Assembly: GCA_018466975.1 (NCBI GenBank)
Contig: CM031562.1
Coordinates: forward strand, 1,798,001-1,862,000
Direction: 5' to 3'
Length of the DNA: 64,000 nucleotides
DNA from: Sparassis latifolia
Taxonomy: Eukaryota; Basidiomycota; Agaricomycetes; Polyporales; Sparassidaceae
The notes under the pieces were generated by a model. The model was not told where the DNA came from. It worked only from the letters and a program-made list of their open reading frames with translations, and did not search any database. Below are positions 48,446 through 59,345 of this stretch, piece by piece (position 1 is the first letter of the stretch; the number at the start of each line of letters is the position of its first letter). Made by a program: the position numbers and the translations under genes.

Positions 48446-49096
48446 CTACATCCCAGCTGAGTCATACTATGAATACCTGATCAGTGTGATGGGCCTCATG
48501 AGAGGAGCAGAGGCTACCTAGATTACAGAATGCATCCACAATGCTTTGGTGGTGGCATGAAGCTTGTGGCAGAACATCAGCTGCAAAACCCCTGCTACCT
48601 GATCTGTCAATGGCATGGGTGGCTGATCGCTCATGTTGTTAATAAACATGATTAAGTCGTGGTCTGGCCTATAGGTAGCTTCCGCCAAGGTACAGGTCAG
48701 GCAGTGCTCTCTGCGTGGCATCAGGCAGAGACTGGGGAAAAGGGCAGGTTGGAACACTGCACTGAATACATGCTGCTGCCCACAATCTGCTCATGAATAT
48801 GCATGCACATACTGCATGTAAGTTATGCTGCAAGCCAGATTGATGGACACTGTTCCACTTGGTGGGCTGGATGATCTGCCCAGGTATTCAATGTGTGAGC
48901 GGTGATTGGCTCAGAGTCGAAGTCTGAGGTCAGATGTTTGTTGGACTGATCGGTGATATCTGAGTGATGATCATTGCCAGATTGACTTCTTGGAGCACCT
49001 ATGAGATAGAGTTGGCACTGCACCTTCTTGCACTTGCACAAATGCTCATAAAGACTGGTATGTGAGCAATGCACTGGGGTTTGATCTTGCCTACAG
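48446..49096. other. Probable 5' part of the interrupted host gene, not resolved
   Basis: Mixed composition. A minus-strand frame at 48823-49290 is open for 155 codons, but the plus strand over 49097-49260 reads more like protein, so I treat the minus frame as a shadow. No start codon could be chosen. Confidence 0.3.
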
Positions 49097-49995
49097 ATGA
49101 GATTGAAGGAAAAATCCTTCTCCAAAATGCCAATAAAATTTGTGATCCTCCCTGAGTACCAGCCCACAGTTTCTCGCAAGACCATAGTGAAAGGCCTGTG
49201 CATCAGGCTCAAGTTAGAATTTGAAGATGTTGGCCAATTTGACAACATTATCATTGACACCGTAGGTGGGACTGCATCATTTCTGTACATGTGTTGATGA
49301 ATGGTTGAACAATTGCACCAGGCATGGGGAAGAAAATCCAGCCAGGAAGGTAATGCATATGGCAGGAAAGCCCAATGGCTTCAACAGACTGTCATGGAAG
49401 CCACCAACTAAGTGGCGATAGAAGGGAACACCACAGTTGGCAGAGAAGGCCCAGAACTGGACTAATGGAACTCTAGATGATGAGACTAAAGTGAAGTGTA
49501 TTGAGAACTATACCGTGCTGGCTGTTACAGTGACAATTATCCAGGATGCAAGAGCAAAAGATAATATCTTACCTCGGCAAGTTTGCCAACATGATGTGAG
49601 ACACGATAGGAGTCAGAATGGCCTTCATGCTGGCATACCCTAAGGAGGGAGGCACTGTCTGGGTGGAAATTCACCTTACTGCCAAGAGCTAACGGACACC
49701 CAGGGTGGACCTCAATCATACCATTGGTGATGCCACCACTTTCAATTCTCACCCCAGCTGGTTGGCTCAGCAAGAACTTTGCAGAATGGGCCAACGGAGC
49801 ATATGGTTAGTGCAGAGATGCATGTTGCCTAGTGTAATGCTCACAGTTCTGCCAGGGCTGACAGAGGTGGTTGCAGAGCTGAAGAAGATGCCAGGTCATC
49901 ATCACCTTGACCCATGTGGTGACCTTGCTTACTGATGGCTTACCAGTGTCCTCGCTGAATGCACGATCTGTGCTCGCCTTGCAGGTGCTGGGTTC
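49097..49995 (+). pseudogene. Multi-exon host gene, 5' portion, split by the Ty3 element
   Basis: Exon-like segments in order: MPIKFVILPEYQPTVSRKTI then LCIRLKLEFEDVGQFDNIII (49097-49260, ends at a GTAGGT donor); GKPNGFNRLSWKPPTKWR, a TAG stop, then KGTPQLAEKAQNWTNGTLDD (about 49310-49542); YLGKFANMM then AFMLAYPKEGGTVWVEIHLT and RTPRVDLNHTIGDATT (about 49570-49800); and a hydrophobic segment VIITLTHVVTLLTDGLPV up to 49995. The last joins across the retrotransposon into 57811 as GFLVNFVLLGLNLDEAGG. Several stops and one frame change are present. The hydrophobic stretches suggest a membrane protein, but I do not recognise the family. Confidence 0.45.
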
Positions 49996-50000
49996 CTGGT

Positions 50001-50403
50001 TGTTACGCTGGGGCATACCACTTGTCCGAGGTTCGTCGAGCAAGTACTAAGTGGTTCGACGACTAAGTAAATGCGAGTCAAGAATCGAGAGTCAAGAAGA
50101 TCACACAAGGACTAGTGATAATCCCGTGTATTGAGAGGTAAAGTAACCAGATCAAGACTGGGGTTCCAGTCGACGATCTCAGCCTTATATACTAATAGTA
50201 CATATTGAGTAATACATGCCAGTAATGGCTGAGTCAGTGAGTACCCTCGCGGTGAGGGATGAGTCAGTACAGGTTCTAGACTATGGTCTAGAGAGAGTCC
50301 AGATCGAGTCGAGAGATATCGAGACTCGAAGTCTCGGGTTAACGCGTAATCGTACAATGTAATCAAAAGAAAAAAGATAGGTACTCAACGTACCATCATA
50401 ACA
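50001..50403 (-). repeat. 3' LTR (403 bp)
   Basis: Starts TGTTACGCTGGGG and ends CATCATAACA in plus orientation. Contains one copy of the 30-bp GTGAGTACCCTC unit. Confidence 0.92.
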
Positions 50404-50443
50404 TAAGCCCCTTCCTATGCCGCCTTTGCCCTCAAAGGCATTT

Positions 50444-51837
50444 CTACGTATCTCCTGCTTCCGATGGTGTTACGCTGTTCATCGGAAACCCTTCAGTATA
50501 CAACGAACCCGTTCCATCAAAGTCAGAGAATCGTGGGTCCGTTTGAGGGTCAGGGTAGGAGAACGCTATCTCGCGCGCATCGTAGTTTGTGTAGAAGTCA
50601 TGAGAGTGGGAACAACCTTCTATCGTGTGGCCAGGTGCTTGTTTTCCACAGTAGTAGCAACGCATCCTGTTGGATAGCAACGCAGGGCATGCGTTCGGGT
50701 TGTGGGATGCGGGGACAGATTGACAGATTACGCAAATGGAAAATGGGCAGGTATACTTCAAATGGGTATACTGTCGCAGAATACGCACTGGGGATGTGGT
50801 CGTTGATATGCGATGTATGCTGGGATGGTTCGGTGTGGCCCGATGAGTGCTGTGGAGAAGGCGGGAGGAAATGGGGAGATGTTCCTTCCAGGCTCACTTT
50901 CTCCTGGATCTACAAGGGTCTGAGTCGATTGGTCCGAGTGTTCAGACGTTTCGGTCTGCACCGCATTTTCCGTGGTCATCGGGGATAATCCTTCAGCATG
51001 ATGGTTGGGATTGTCGCTAAAGTTCCACTCCGACACGTAATCTGGAGGGGGAATTGGGCGTAGAGGTTGTGCGATGGAAACACCTTCATGAGTCGCTGCT
51101 GGAGCGGAAGACGTTGAAGCGCCTTCGAACAAATCGAATGGGTTCGGGGTAGGAACCGTTATGGGGTCGAAGGCGAGATGTGATGATCGCGGTGGAGGTA
51201 CGGGGGGTGTCCCCTCTCGCGGGGTCTCCAGTGGCATGTCTGTTAAAAAGGTGGGGAGGAACGGCTGCGTGGCGTCTGCATCAAGCTCGACGAGTCGCTG
51301 GTACAAGTTCATCTGGGCAAACATTAGGGCTAGCATTTCCTCCTGTTGCTGGATTTTATCCCCCATGCTTAACACTAATGCTTCCATCCTCTCCGTGTAT
51401 CGTCGTGTCCCTGCTATTGCATGCTGCATGAAAATAATCTCCGATTTGGCAGCTTGTTGCGAATGGATGATCCTAAGCGCATACTGCACGTGAGAGTCGT
51501 CCAACGTGGTTAGGGCTTGGAGATACAACTCCTCGTATTCTGCAAGTACACGGATCGTCCTTGACTCGTGGAGCTCACGATTCGTCCAGGGCATGTCGGG
51601 TAAGGATGGCGTGGTGGCTCTAGAATGTATGGGATTGATCGAGTCAACTACGCCAACGACGAAGTCTTCTAGGTCACTGATAGTTCCAATTCGTCATGAG
51701 AATCGGAGATGGGCCCTAAGGCTATCTTGTATGTCGTGCGCTGGTACTCCCCTAAAGTCCCTAGGATGTGGCGAGGGAGTCGGAGAAGTTTCAGAAAAGT
51801 AGTCGTCAACAACGGACTGCACTCCAGATGATGGCAT
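50444..51837 (-). pseudogene. Accessory Cys-rich ORF of the chromovirus, env position
   Basis: Starts at the ATG 51837 (MPSSGVQSVVDDYFSET), shortly after the chromodomain stop. A TGA at 51696-51694 interrupts LRFS-stop-RIGTISDLEDF, after which the frame continues (MPWTNRELHESRTIRVLAEY at 51594) to 50760. A one-base frame change there moves translation into the frame that ends at 50444. Undamaged, it would be about 460 aa: an N-terminal helical half (EEMLALMFAQMNLYQRLVEL), a Pro/Ser-rich middle, and a C-terminal cluster of CxxC motifs (CVFC, CVIC, CYYCGKQAPGHTIEGC). No signal peptide or membrane segment, so it is not an envelope protein. A nucleic-acid-binding role is possible. Confidence 0.7.
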
Positions 51838-51893
51838 AGTCAGAAGTGGTGAAGGCTTATGCGGGTGATTGCTGAGATGCGACGCAGGTGTCG

Positions 51894-54800
51894 TCACTTT
51901 TTATATTCCCCTAGTAGCCCCTTGGCATTTGCCAGATTTGCTTCGGGTTCCCATGAGTTCTCGGCAGAAGCGTATCCTTTCCACTTGACCAGGTATTGGG
52001 TCCGACTGTATCTTTGTCGGTGGTTTAGGATTGCTTCGACTTCATATTCCTCGTGCTCTTCGATAAGGTCAGGCGGTGGTCTCGTATCATTCGGGCCGTG
52101 GATCTCCATTTCTTTGTAAGGTGATAAAAGGCTGGCGTGGAATATGGGGTGGATTCTCCATCCTCATGGTAGGGTCAGGCGGTAGTCCACTGGGCCTATA
52201 CGTTCTTCAATAATAAAGGGGCCTTCACGTTTCGGAGCCATCTTCCGTGTCGGGTACCCGATGTTCAGGTTCTTCGTATCGAGCCAGACCTTCTGACCCT
52301 TTGTGAAGTGTGGTGAGCCCTTTCTGATCCGTTCTGCCATATGCTGTCTTGCTAGCTCGTGCATGGCTAGGGCCTCATCTCGAATCTTCTGGAGTTCAGA
52401 TAACTGAGTTTCCACCGAGGGTACATTTGTCCTAGGGAGTACCAATGGGATTCCGTGTGGTTCGTATCCCATCATTATGCGGAATGGTGACATCTTCCGC
52501 GCTGAGTGTTCGCATGTGTTATGGCAGAATTCGAGGTCCGGTAGTCGGTCTACCCATGACTCGGGGTTGTTGCCACAGTAGAGTCGGAGGTACACTTCTA
52601 GTTCTTGGTTAACGTGCTCCATTTCTCCATCTGACTGGGGGTGGTAGGCTGTACTCATTGAGGACCTGATTCCTAGTATCCTGCATAGTTCTTGGAATAC
52701 GTGTGATGTGAATTGTGTTCCTCTATCAGAAATCAGTTTATCTGGGAGTCCGAATCGGGAGTAAACTTTTTCATGGAAAAGTTTTGCCGTTTGATCCGCT
52801 GTGACCGTCTTCGAGCAAGGGCAAAGAATTACCCCCTTCGTAAGGTCATGGTCTACCACGACCATGAGAGAGTCAAAACCATGTGATACTGGTAGGTCTG
52901 TGATGAAGTTGACTGATGAACAGGAAAATGGTAATGCGTTCAGGGTTGCTGGTATAGGCATTGGAAGAGATTTAGTGGGGTGCATATTAATCTTCATCTG
53001 TTGGCACCCTGCGCATCCTTCCACATAGGCGCATACTGCAGAGTAAAGTCCTGGCCACCAGAAATCGTGTCGGACGAGTTCAAGGGTTTTGTAAGAACCC
53101 GGGTGTCCCATGGCCAGTGTGTCATGGTACAACCTGATAATATCACGTCGGAGAGGTTGTATTGGGGGTACATATACGCGTCCTCGATATTGGACAAGCC
53201 CGTCGGTGATTTTCCAATCATCGAGGGCAGATTTCATTGGTGGTGGTCCTTTGCGCTGCAAGGCTTGAAGCGCATCGTGAACAATTTGATCTTTAATCAA
53301 ATGTGCGTGAATATCTTGGTATAATTGCGTTGATATCGAGTGCACAAACAATGCTTCTGGGAGAAGGATACGATCTTCGTTATCATGATCTCGGTCACCC
53401 TTTCCAAGCAACCGAGATAGGGTGTCCGACTGTATCATTTGTGTCCCTGGGACGTGCACCAACTGGAGTTCAAATTGTGATAAGAAGAGACTCCATCGTG
53501 CTTGACGTCTGTTCAGCTTCTGGGCTGTCCGATAGTAAGTCAGGTTCTTGTGATCGCTGCGTATAGTTATCGGGTGGGGAGAGCCATCAAGGTAGTGACA
53601 CCACTCTTCGAGGGCCCGAATGATCCCTAATAGTTCTCTGTCATAGATTTCGTAGTTTCGTTTGGCTGGGTTAAACGATTTTGACAAATAGCCACATGGG
53701 TGGAGGTCTCCGTTGACATCAGTTTGTCTTAACACCGCTCCTGTAGCCACGAGCGAGGCATCGGACTCGATAATAAAGGGTTTCATCTTATCTGGCATGA
53801 GGAGTACGGGGGCCGATACAAACTTTGCTTTGAGCATATCAAACGCTTGTTGGCAGTTGAGGGTCCATTCCCATATTGGTTTCTTTGTCGTCATCGTGAG
53901 ATCAGTGAGCGGTCGTACTATCTCGGAATAATGATCGATGAACTTCCTGTAGAAGTTCGCAAAACCAATGAATGTGCGGACGGCTTTCACCGTTGTTGGT
54001 TCTGACCAGTCCTGGATTCCTTTCAACTTGATCGGGTCCATTCCAATATGGTCCGGACGTATGATCATCCCAAGGTATTCTACTTCTTGGGAGTCAAACG
54101 TGCATTTCTCTGGTTTGACGAACAGATCATTTTGCTTGAGTCGTTCTAGGACTCGAAGTGTACGCTGTCGATGTTCTTCCATGTTATTCGAGAAGATGAG
54201 GCTGTCGTCCATGTAGATGATCATCCATCCTTCATCGATCAGGTCCTTAAAGATTTCATTCATCATTTTCTGAAACGTCGCTGGGGAGTTGCAAAGTCCG
54301 AAAAACATCACTGTTGGTTCGTATAGTCCTCGATTTGTCTTGAATGCTGCTTTTCACTGATCGCCATCTTTGATTTGTACATTGTTATATCCGGATCGAA
54401 GGTCCATTTTCGTAAAATAGCGCGCTCCTTTGAGTTTGTCAAGGAGTTCTGTGATCAGAGGAAGTGGGTAGGCATTCTTGACCGTTCCTTCATTCAGGTA
54501 TCGATAATCTTGGCAAGGCCTAAGGCTCCCGTCCTTTTTCCCTACGAAGAAGAAAGGGGATGCCATTGGTGATATCAATGGTTGAATATAGCCTTTTCGT
54601 GTATTCTCGTCTAGGAATTCATCGAGTGCCATCTGCTCTTTAGGAGATAGGGGGTAAATCTTGCAATCTTTTGGTACGAATTCTGGTTTTAAATCGATAG
54701 CATGGTCCCATGCCCGTGAGCTCGGGAACCGTTCTGCTGCTTTCTTTTCGAAGACGTCTTTGTACCCCATCAGGTAGGAGGGGATGAGCTCTTCGAGCTT

Positions 54801-55724
54801 CTTCCTCGCTCCTCCTGCCCTTTGGATTGCTTCTTGTACCAATTCTTGCGATTTTCCGCTAGCCTTATAGAGCAGTGTGTTCGTGCCGGTGTTACATAGC
54901 CAAGTGTTTTGTGCGATACTAAATCGCCCAGACCGCCTATCCCTCGTTATCCGACCTATACAGGGTCCCGAGGTGGGTTTGTTACCACCTCGAGTTGGGC
55001 ATTCAGGAGTTGCTGCATCGCCTTGCGGGTCAAAGATTGCCAGTATCGGTTCGCCTTGTATATATGAGATAAGCAATTTGCTGTCCTCCAATTCGATCCT
55101 GTAATTGGGAATTCCTAGTTCTGGGTCCCCTGGTTTAACTCGATTTTCCGGATGTTTTGGATCGTTATTTTCCCAGGATCGTCCATTATCGTCAATCGGT
55201 CCGATGTAGGGAGTGTTTGTCGCCTTTTTGACCTTCGGTTCGTTATCTTGGACTGTTTCGACAGTGGGTTTTCTCCAATCGTAATCCAGTTCGCCGGTTT
55301 CCCAGTTAATTTGAGGGTTCATCGCCTGAAGCCATGGTAACCCTAGGATAACCTCATCCTTTCCTGGGTTGGTAACATAGTACTGGAATACCTTTTGTTT
55401 TCTTCCAGCCTTTGTACGTTTCCATACGCAGTGCGTTGCATATCCTAACTTGTTTGGAGTACTGTCAGCATTGAGAATTCTAATCAGTTTTGGGAGTCTC
55501 TCCTGGTGGTATTTCATTCGTTCGACAAACACTTTGTCCATAAACATTCCTCCAGCTCCTGAGTCCAATAGAGTGAAGATATCAGCACTTTGACTCGGCA
55601 CACCCAAGGTAATAGGAATGTGTATCGATTTTCCCAGGAATTCGCATACAATTACATTGGGGTGATGAGTCGGTAATGACGGTACTGACGCTGTTACAGC
55701 CTGTCGGATCCACAATCCGATCCT
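51894..55724 (-). pseudogene. pol: Pol polyprotein: protease, RT, RNase H, integrase, chromodomain
   Basis: A single frame of about 1275 codons broken by two TGA stops, 54356-54354 (GDQ-stop-KAAF, where Trp is conserved) and 52166-52164 (LTLP-stop-GWRIHP). Order: aspartic protease (TLLDSGAGGMFMD); RT with [39 protein letters not shown] and YMDD; RNase H ([24 protein letters not shown]); integrase HHCC zinc finger ([20 protein letters not shown] ... CAGCQQMK) and catalytic blocks [14 protein letters not shown] and [12 protein letters not shown]; then the chromodomain ([28 protein letters not shown]). It overlaps gag by up to about 50 nt in the -1 frame without an ATG, implying frameshift expression; no canonical slippery heptamer is obvious. 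Confidence 0.93.
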
Positions 55725-56920
55725 TCTAATTTCCTGATCCAGTCGTTACGTTCTTTCTGCATCTTTCGTAACTCCTGGAGTAATTCGGAGACGTCACTGT
55801 CGGAAATGGTCGTTCTTTTGACCGATGTGGTGTCTTCTTCGACATCTTCTACCTTTGAGGTTGAGGGTTCCCCTTTGGATTCCTCGACCTGTATCTCCTT
55901 GCGCATTCCAGAAGTGTTTCCGGGGTTCTTTGGCTTCTTCTTAGGACAATCGCGCGAGCGGTGTCCTTGTTGGTGACATTCAAAGCAGAGTCCTCCTTTG
56001 ATGTGCCTGTCGTGTTCTTCTTGCGACATGCGGTCGACATCCATGGCATTGGGGTCTCGTGTGTAAACAGGCCCCTTCCTCTGTTGTTGTCCCTGCTTCT
56101 GCTGCTGTCCGCTAGGGCGACTGTTCTGGAATTTCGTATACATCTGCATCGACTTGGTCTGGTTGTCAATTTCAACCACCTTCTTGTACCATCCTTCCAT
56201 ATCGGTGGGGAGTGGGTTGACGTTCATGATTCGCTCAAGAAGTCGTCGGGATAGTCCAATTTTAAAGTAATGGAGGCGTGCTGGGTATTCCGTGATTTTG
56301 GCCTTTTCATAGGTACCAGGAACGAATTAACGTAATCCTGTACTTCTCCCATTTGACGGAGGGATTCAAGGTCTTTCATCGCCGATCCCATGGGGTCGGT
56401 CTCTTGGAATGCTTTGTTGAAGTCGATGACCCATGCGTCGAAGGTTCCATAGTCCTTCAGTTTTCTAGGTCGTCGGTGTGGTCATCGTACCACATCTCAG
56501 CCCATGCTTCGGCCATTCCTCCTCTCATGAAGGACATCGCGAATGCGATCTTCTTCTTGTTGCTATTGTAAATTTCGTCGTTGATATCGACATACGTCTG
56601 AACCCTTTGTAGAAATATCTTTGTTTTGCTCGTATCTCCCGAGAAGGGTTCAGGTTGGGAGAGTTTGAGCTCGGTTGGCTTTTGTGCCTGCATCGTGGGA
56701 GTCGGGTTCGGAACGATGTGTCTGTGGACTGGGATTGCAGAAAAGGCTGCTGCAGGTATAAGCTGTGCGGGGATCGGTGCTGGGGCTGTCGCCTCTGCTT
56801 CCGATTCTGCTTCTGATTCTGCTTCTGCTGCTGCTGCTGCTGCTTCTGCTAGTGGATGTCCTGGGGTTAGTTTGTCAACTCCTCATTGTATTTCTGCTGG
56901 GTCGATTAGTCAGTCGACAT
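55694..56920 (-). pseudogene. gag: Gag polyprotein, frame-broken
   Basis: Probable ATG at 56920 (MSTD then TAA), then an Ala/Glu-rich low-complexity run encoded by a CAG-type repeat (about 56800-56860), and the capsid-like region from 56693 (ELKLSQPEPFSGDTSKTKIF, MRGGMAEAWAEMWYDD). One-base frame changes near 56460 (after DDLEN) and near 56310 (after VNSFLVP) break the frame; it resumes as LHYFKIGLSRRLLERIMNVN and continues to the zinc knuckle CFECHQQGHRSRDC and the stop at 55694. The order matches Ty3-type Gag. The product would be nonfunctional as it stands. Confidence 0.85.
56800..56860. repeat. Trinucleotide-rich low-complexity run in gag
   Basis: CTGCTGCTGCTGCTGCTTCTG-like sequence encoding alternating Ala and Glu/Ser on the minus strand. 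Confidence 0.85.
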
Positions 56921-57317
56921 TTTGCCTTGCTGCAGTATATATCACGAAGCGTTCTGCTTCGTTCGGATAGTCTCTGGTGAATTCTTCAAGAATTCTTCAG
57001 TAGGTTGCTTCGTCTGATGCAAGCCTCCAACCCGGTCTCCCTTCTCTGATAGTCGGGAGGGCTCTGAATTCTCTCGATGACGAGCCTCGGTGGATTGGAT
57101 GTCCTAGGTTTTCATCCCACCTTATCGATGAAGGTCGAGGGGACGAAAATTCTTCTAGTCCTCGAAAATCCAGTGTGTCAATGTTTTCCTAACCTTTCCG
57201 CACCCCGGGTAACTCGCCCTGCTAGGTGTTTATCGGCTAAGGTTCGTTGGGTTTCTGTAAATGTAGTTCTGCTCTAAACCTGAAAAGGTTGAGCGGTATC
57301 GGATAGTCTCGATCTTA

Positions 57318-57810
57318 TGTTACGCTGGGGCGTACCACTTGTCCGAGGTTCATTGAGCAAGTACTAAGTGGTTCGACGACTAAGTAAATGCGAGTCAAGA
57401 ATCGAGAGTCAAGAAGATCACACAAGGACTAGTGATAATCCCGTGTATTGAGAGGTAAAGTAACCAGATCAAGACTGGGGTTCCAGTCGACGATCTCAGC
57501 CTTATATACTAATAGTACACGCTGAGTAATACATGCCGGTAATGGCTGAGTCAGTGAGTACCCTCGCGGTGAGGGATGAGTCAGTGAGTACCCTCACAGT
57601 GAGGGATGAGTCAGTGAGTACCCTCACAGTGAGGGATGAGTCAGTGAGTACCCTCACAGTGAGGGATGAGTCAGTACAGGTTCTAGACTATGGTCTAGAG
57701 AGAGTCCAGATCGAGTCGAGAGATATCGAGACTCGAAGTCTCGGGTTAACGCATAATCGTACAATGTAATCAAAAGAAAAAAGATAGGTACTCAACGTAC
57801 CATCGTAACA
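57318..57810 (-). repeat. 5' LTR (493 bp) with four 30-bp repeats
   Basis: Same ends as the 3' LTR. The 90-bp length difference equals three additional copies of a 30-bp unit (GTGAGTACCCTCACAG, then TGAGGGATGAGTCA) at about 57553-57672. A few base differences elsewhere, for example CATATTGAG versus CACGCTGAG. Confidence 0.92.
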
Positions 57811-58030
57811 CTAGTCAACTTTGTGCTCCTTGGCTTGAACCTGGATGAGGCTGGTGGGCATGTGCCCTACACTCCTTCTATCCTTCACTTTCTCCTCCAT
57901 ACCCATGTCATCTCCATCCTGCACCTCTCCACCCTCCAAGATCTGACCTCCAGCCACCAATCCACTGCCGCGACATTTCCATCAGGTAGATGGTATGGCG
58001 CTGTGGATATCAGTGCCCTGTCTCACATTC
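57811..58030 (+). pseudogene. Host gene, continuation 3' of the Ty3 insertion
   Basis: Open plus-strand segment (VNFVLLGLNLDEAGGHVPYT then PSILHFLLHTHVISILHLST, ending TAATFPSGRWYG near 57992). It continues the hydrophobic segment that stops at 49995 once the element and one target duplication are removed. No stop-to-stop evidence for the exact 3' end. Confidence 0.45.
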
Positions 58031-58039
58031 TGCATGTGT

Positions 58040-58422
58040 AGCTGACTCACCTTGTGTCCACCATTGCATGCCAATGTCTGCACATGACTCTGGGTCCTTC
58101 ACCGTGTTGGGATACCTCGCAAATATCCTCAGATCGTTCTTGCGAATCTTGAACAGCTGCACCTTGTGCATGGCTGAGTGAGTGAACTCCACTATAGCAC
58201 TGAGCACAATGGCGGGCATGGGCAGGGTGCACACCGAACCTTTCACCTTACCCTGGAATGCATCCTGCAGAGTGCTTATAGTAAGCATACACCCTGATTG
58301 TGATTCACACTCACCATCTCCTGATAGAACCTCCAAGTACCCCAGTGTGCCTTCAGCCAGTGTAGTGGTGACAATTGCAGTGAGATGTACAGCTTGACGT
58401 CTTTAAGGAGGTTGGCAGACAT
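58040..58422 (-). CDS. Small hypothetical gene, two exons
   Basis: ATG at 58422 (MSANLLKDVKLYISLQLSPL, HWLKAHWGTWRFYQE) to a GTGAGTGTG donor near 58313; a second exon from about 58264 (DAFQGKVKGSVCTLPMPAIV, LSAIVEFTHSAMHKVQLFKI) to a further donor-like GTGAGTCAG near 58040. The remaining exon was not found. The KVKGSxxTLPMPAIVL text reminds me of basidiomycete DUF6532-type proteins, but this is a weak recollection. It would be transcribed toward the interrupted host gene. Confidence 0.4.
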
Positions 58423-59345
58423 GGTGATATTCAAGAGAAGAAGCAATGAGGAGGCCAGAGTAGCAAGGGAGGATAGTGAGCTGGTGATGGCAACTTGGCA
58501 AAGTTCAACATGGCACGCTGTGCACATATGTCATGTGACAAGTACATGCACTGTAGACTTTAGCAATTTTGCGAATTTGCACAATTCAGAATCTCATCCA
58601 CTTGCACACTTTCATGGCACGAAAGGCTGGCGGTAGTAAGTTCTGAGTTTTTTGTGGACAGATCTGCACTTTTTGGTTCTATTACTGACCTACTTGTGCC
58701 ATATCTAATTTAATTACAGCTCTGATCACTCGTGATGAAAAGGTAATCACACATAGATCTACCTGCCACCATGTATCCAACCCTGGTGAGGAGACTGGAG
58801 CACATGGAGTTGCAATAGAGAGAGTAGAGGTTGATACTGGTGTGTTAGATCAGTGTCACATTGCTGCTACCTAGACTTTTCACCCTTGCAGACTCGACTT
58901 CACGAGCTGGCATGCTGTCCCAAGCACCCTCACCTTCCCCACCTGCCAGGGAGGCTATACTGTTCCCTGCACTATCTGCCAGAGAGCCTATGCTGATGCA
59001 GGGGTTTTCGCCTTCTGCCAGACAGCATAACTGAAAGGTGTGGAACCTGTGGACACCTCATGGATACAGTCTTACCAGCATCATTAACCTGGTTTCCCTG
59101 CCATCCATGGAGCTGAGGTTCATTCATACTGCTGTTAATTTGTCATTGTTCTAACTGTCCTTGCAGTATTATTTCCTTTGGCACTAATGAAGGAATCAGC
59201 AGGCAAACCATTCATTTTCTGCCACATCAGTCCATGATTCAGTTAGAAGACACCCATTAGAGTAGAAGGATGTGGTTATCCTACAGGGTACATGTCATTA
59301 TATTATTTTTGCAATATGTTAATTTCTCTGAGACCCTAGATATGG
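58423..59345. other. No gene recognised
   Basis: Short frames on both strands. A TGTGTTAGATCAGTG word near 58837 resembles the LTR-like start seen at 60184. Confidence 0.35.

Larger units (their letters stand above)
50001..57810 (-). mobile_element. Ty3/chromovirus LTR retrotransposon, complete but inactive (7.8 kb)
   Basis: Bounded by LTRs 57318-57810 (5') and 50001-50403 (3'), both TGTTA...TAACA on one strand. Flanking CTGGT (49996-50000) and CTAGT (57811-57815) look like a 5-bp target duplication with one change. Order on the minus strand: gag, protease-RT-RNaseH-integrase-chromodomain, then an extra Cys-rich ORF. The polypurine tract is probably AGGAAGGGG just before the 3' LTR (about 50408-50416). 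LTRs are near identical outside a repeat-number difference, so insertion is fairly young, but gag and pol carry stops and frame changes. Confidence 0.93.

Noticed and set aside
48823..49290. 155-codon minus-strand frame
   Set aside because: The plus strand over the same bases reads more like conserved protein with splice signals, and the minus frame has no recognisable content.
50758..51594. Retroviral-type envelope gene in the Ty3 element
   Set aside because: No signal peptide, membrane helix or cleavage site; the C-terminus is a Cys cluster instead.
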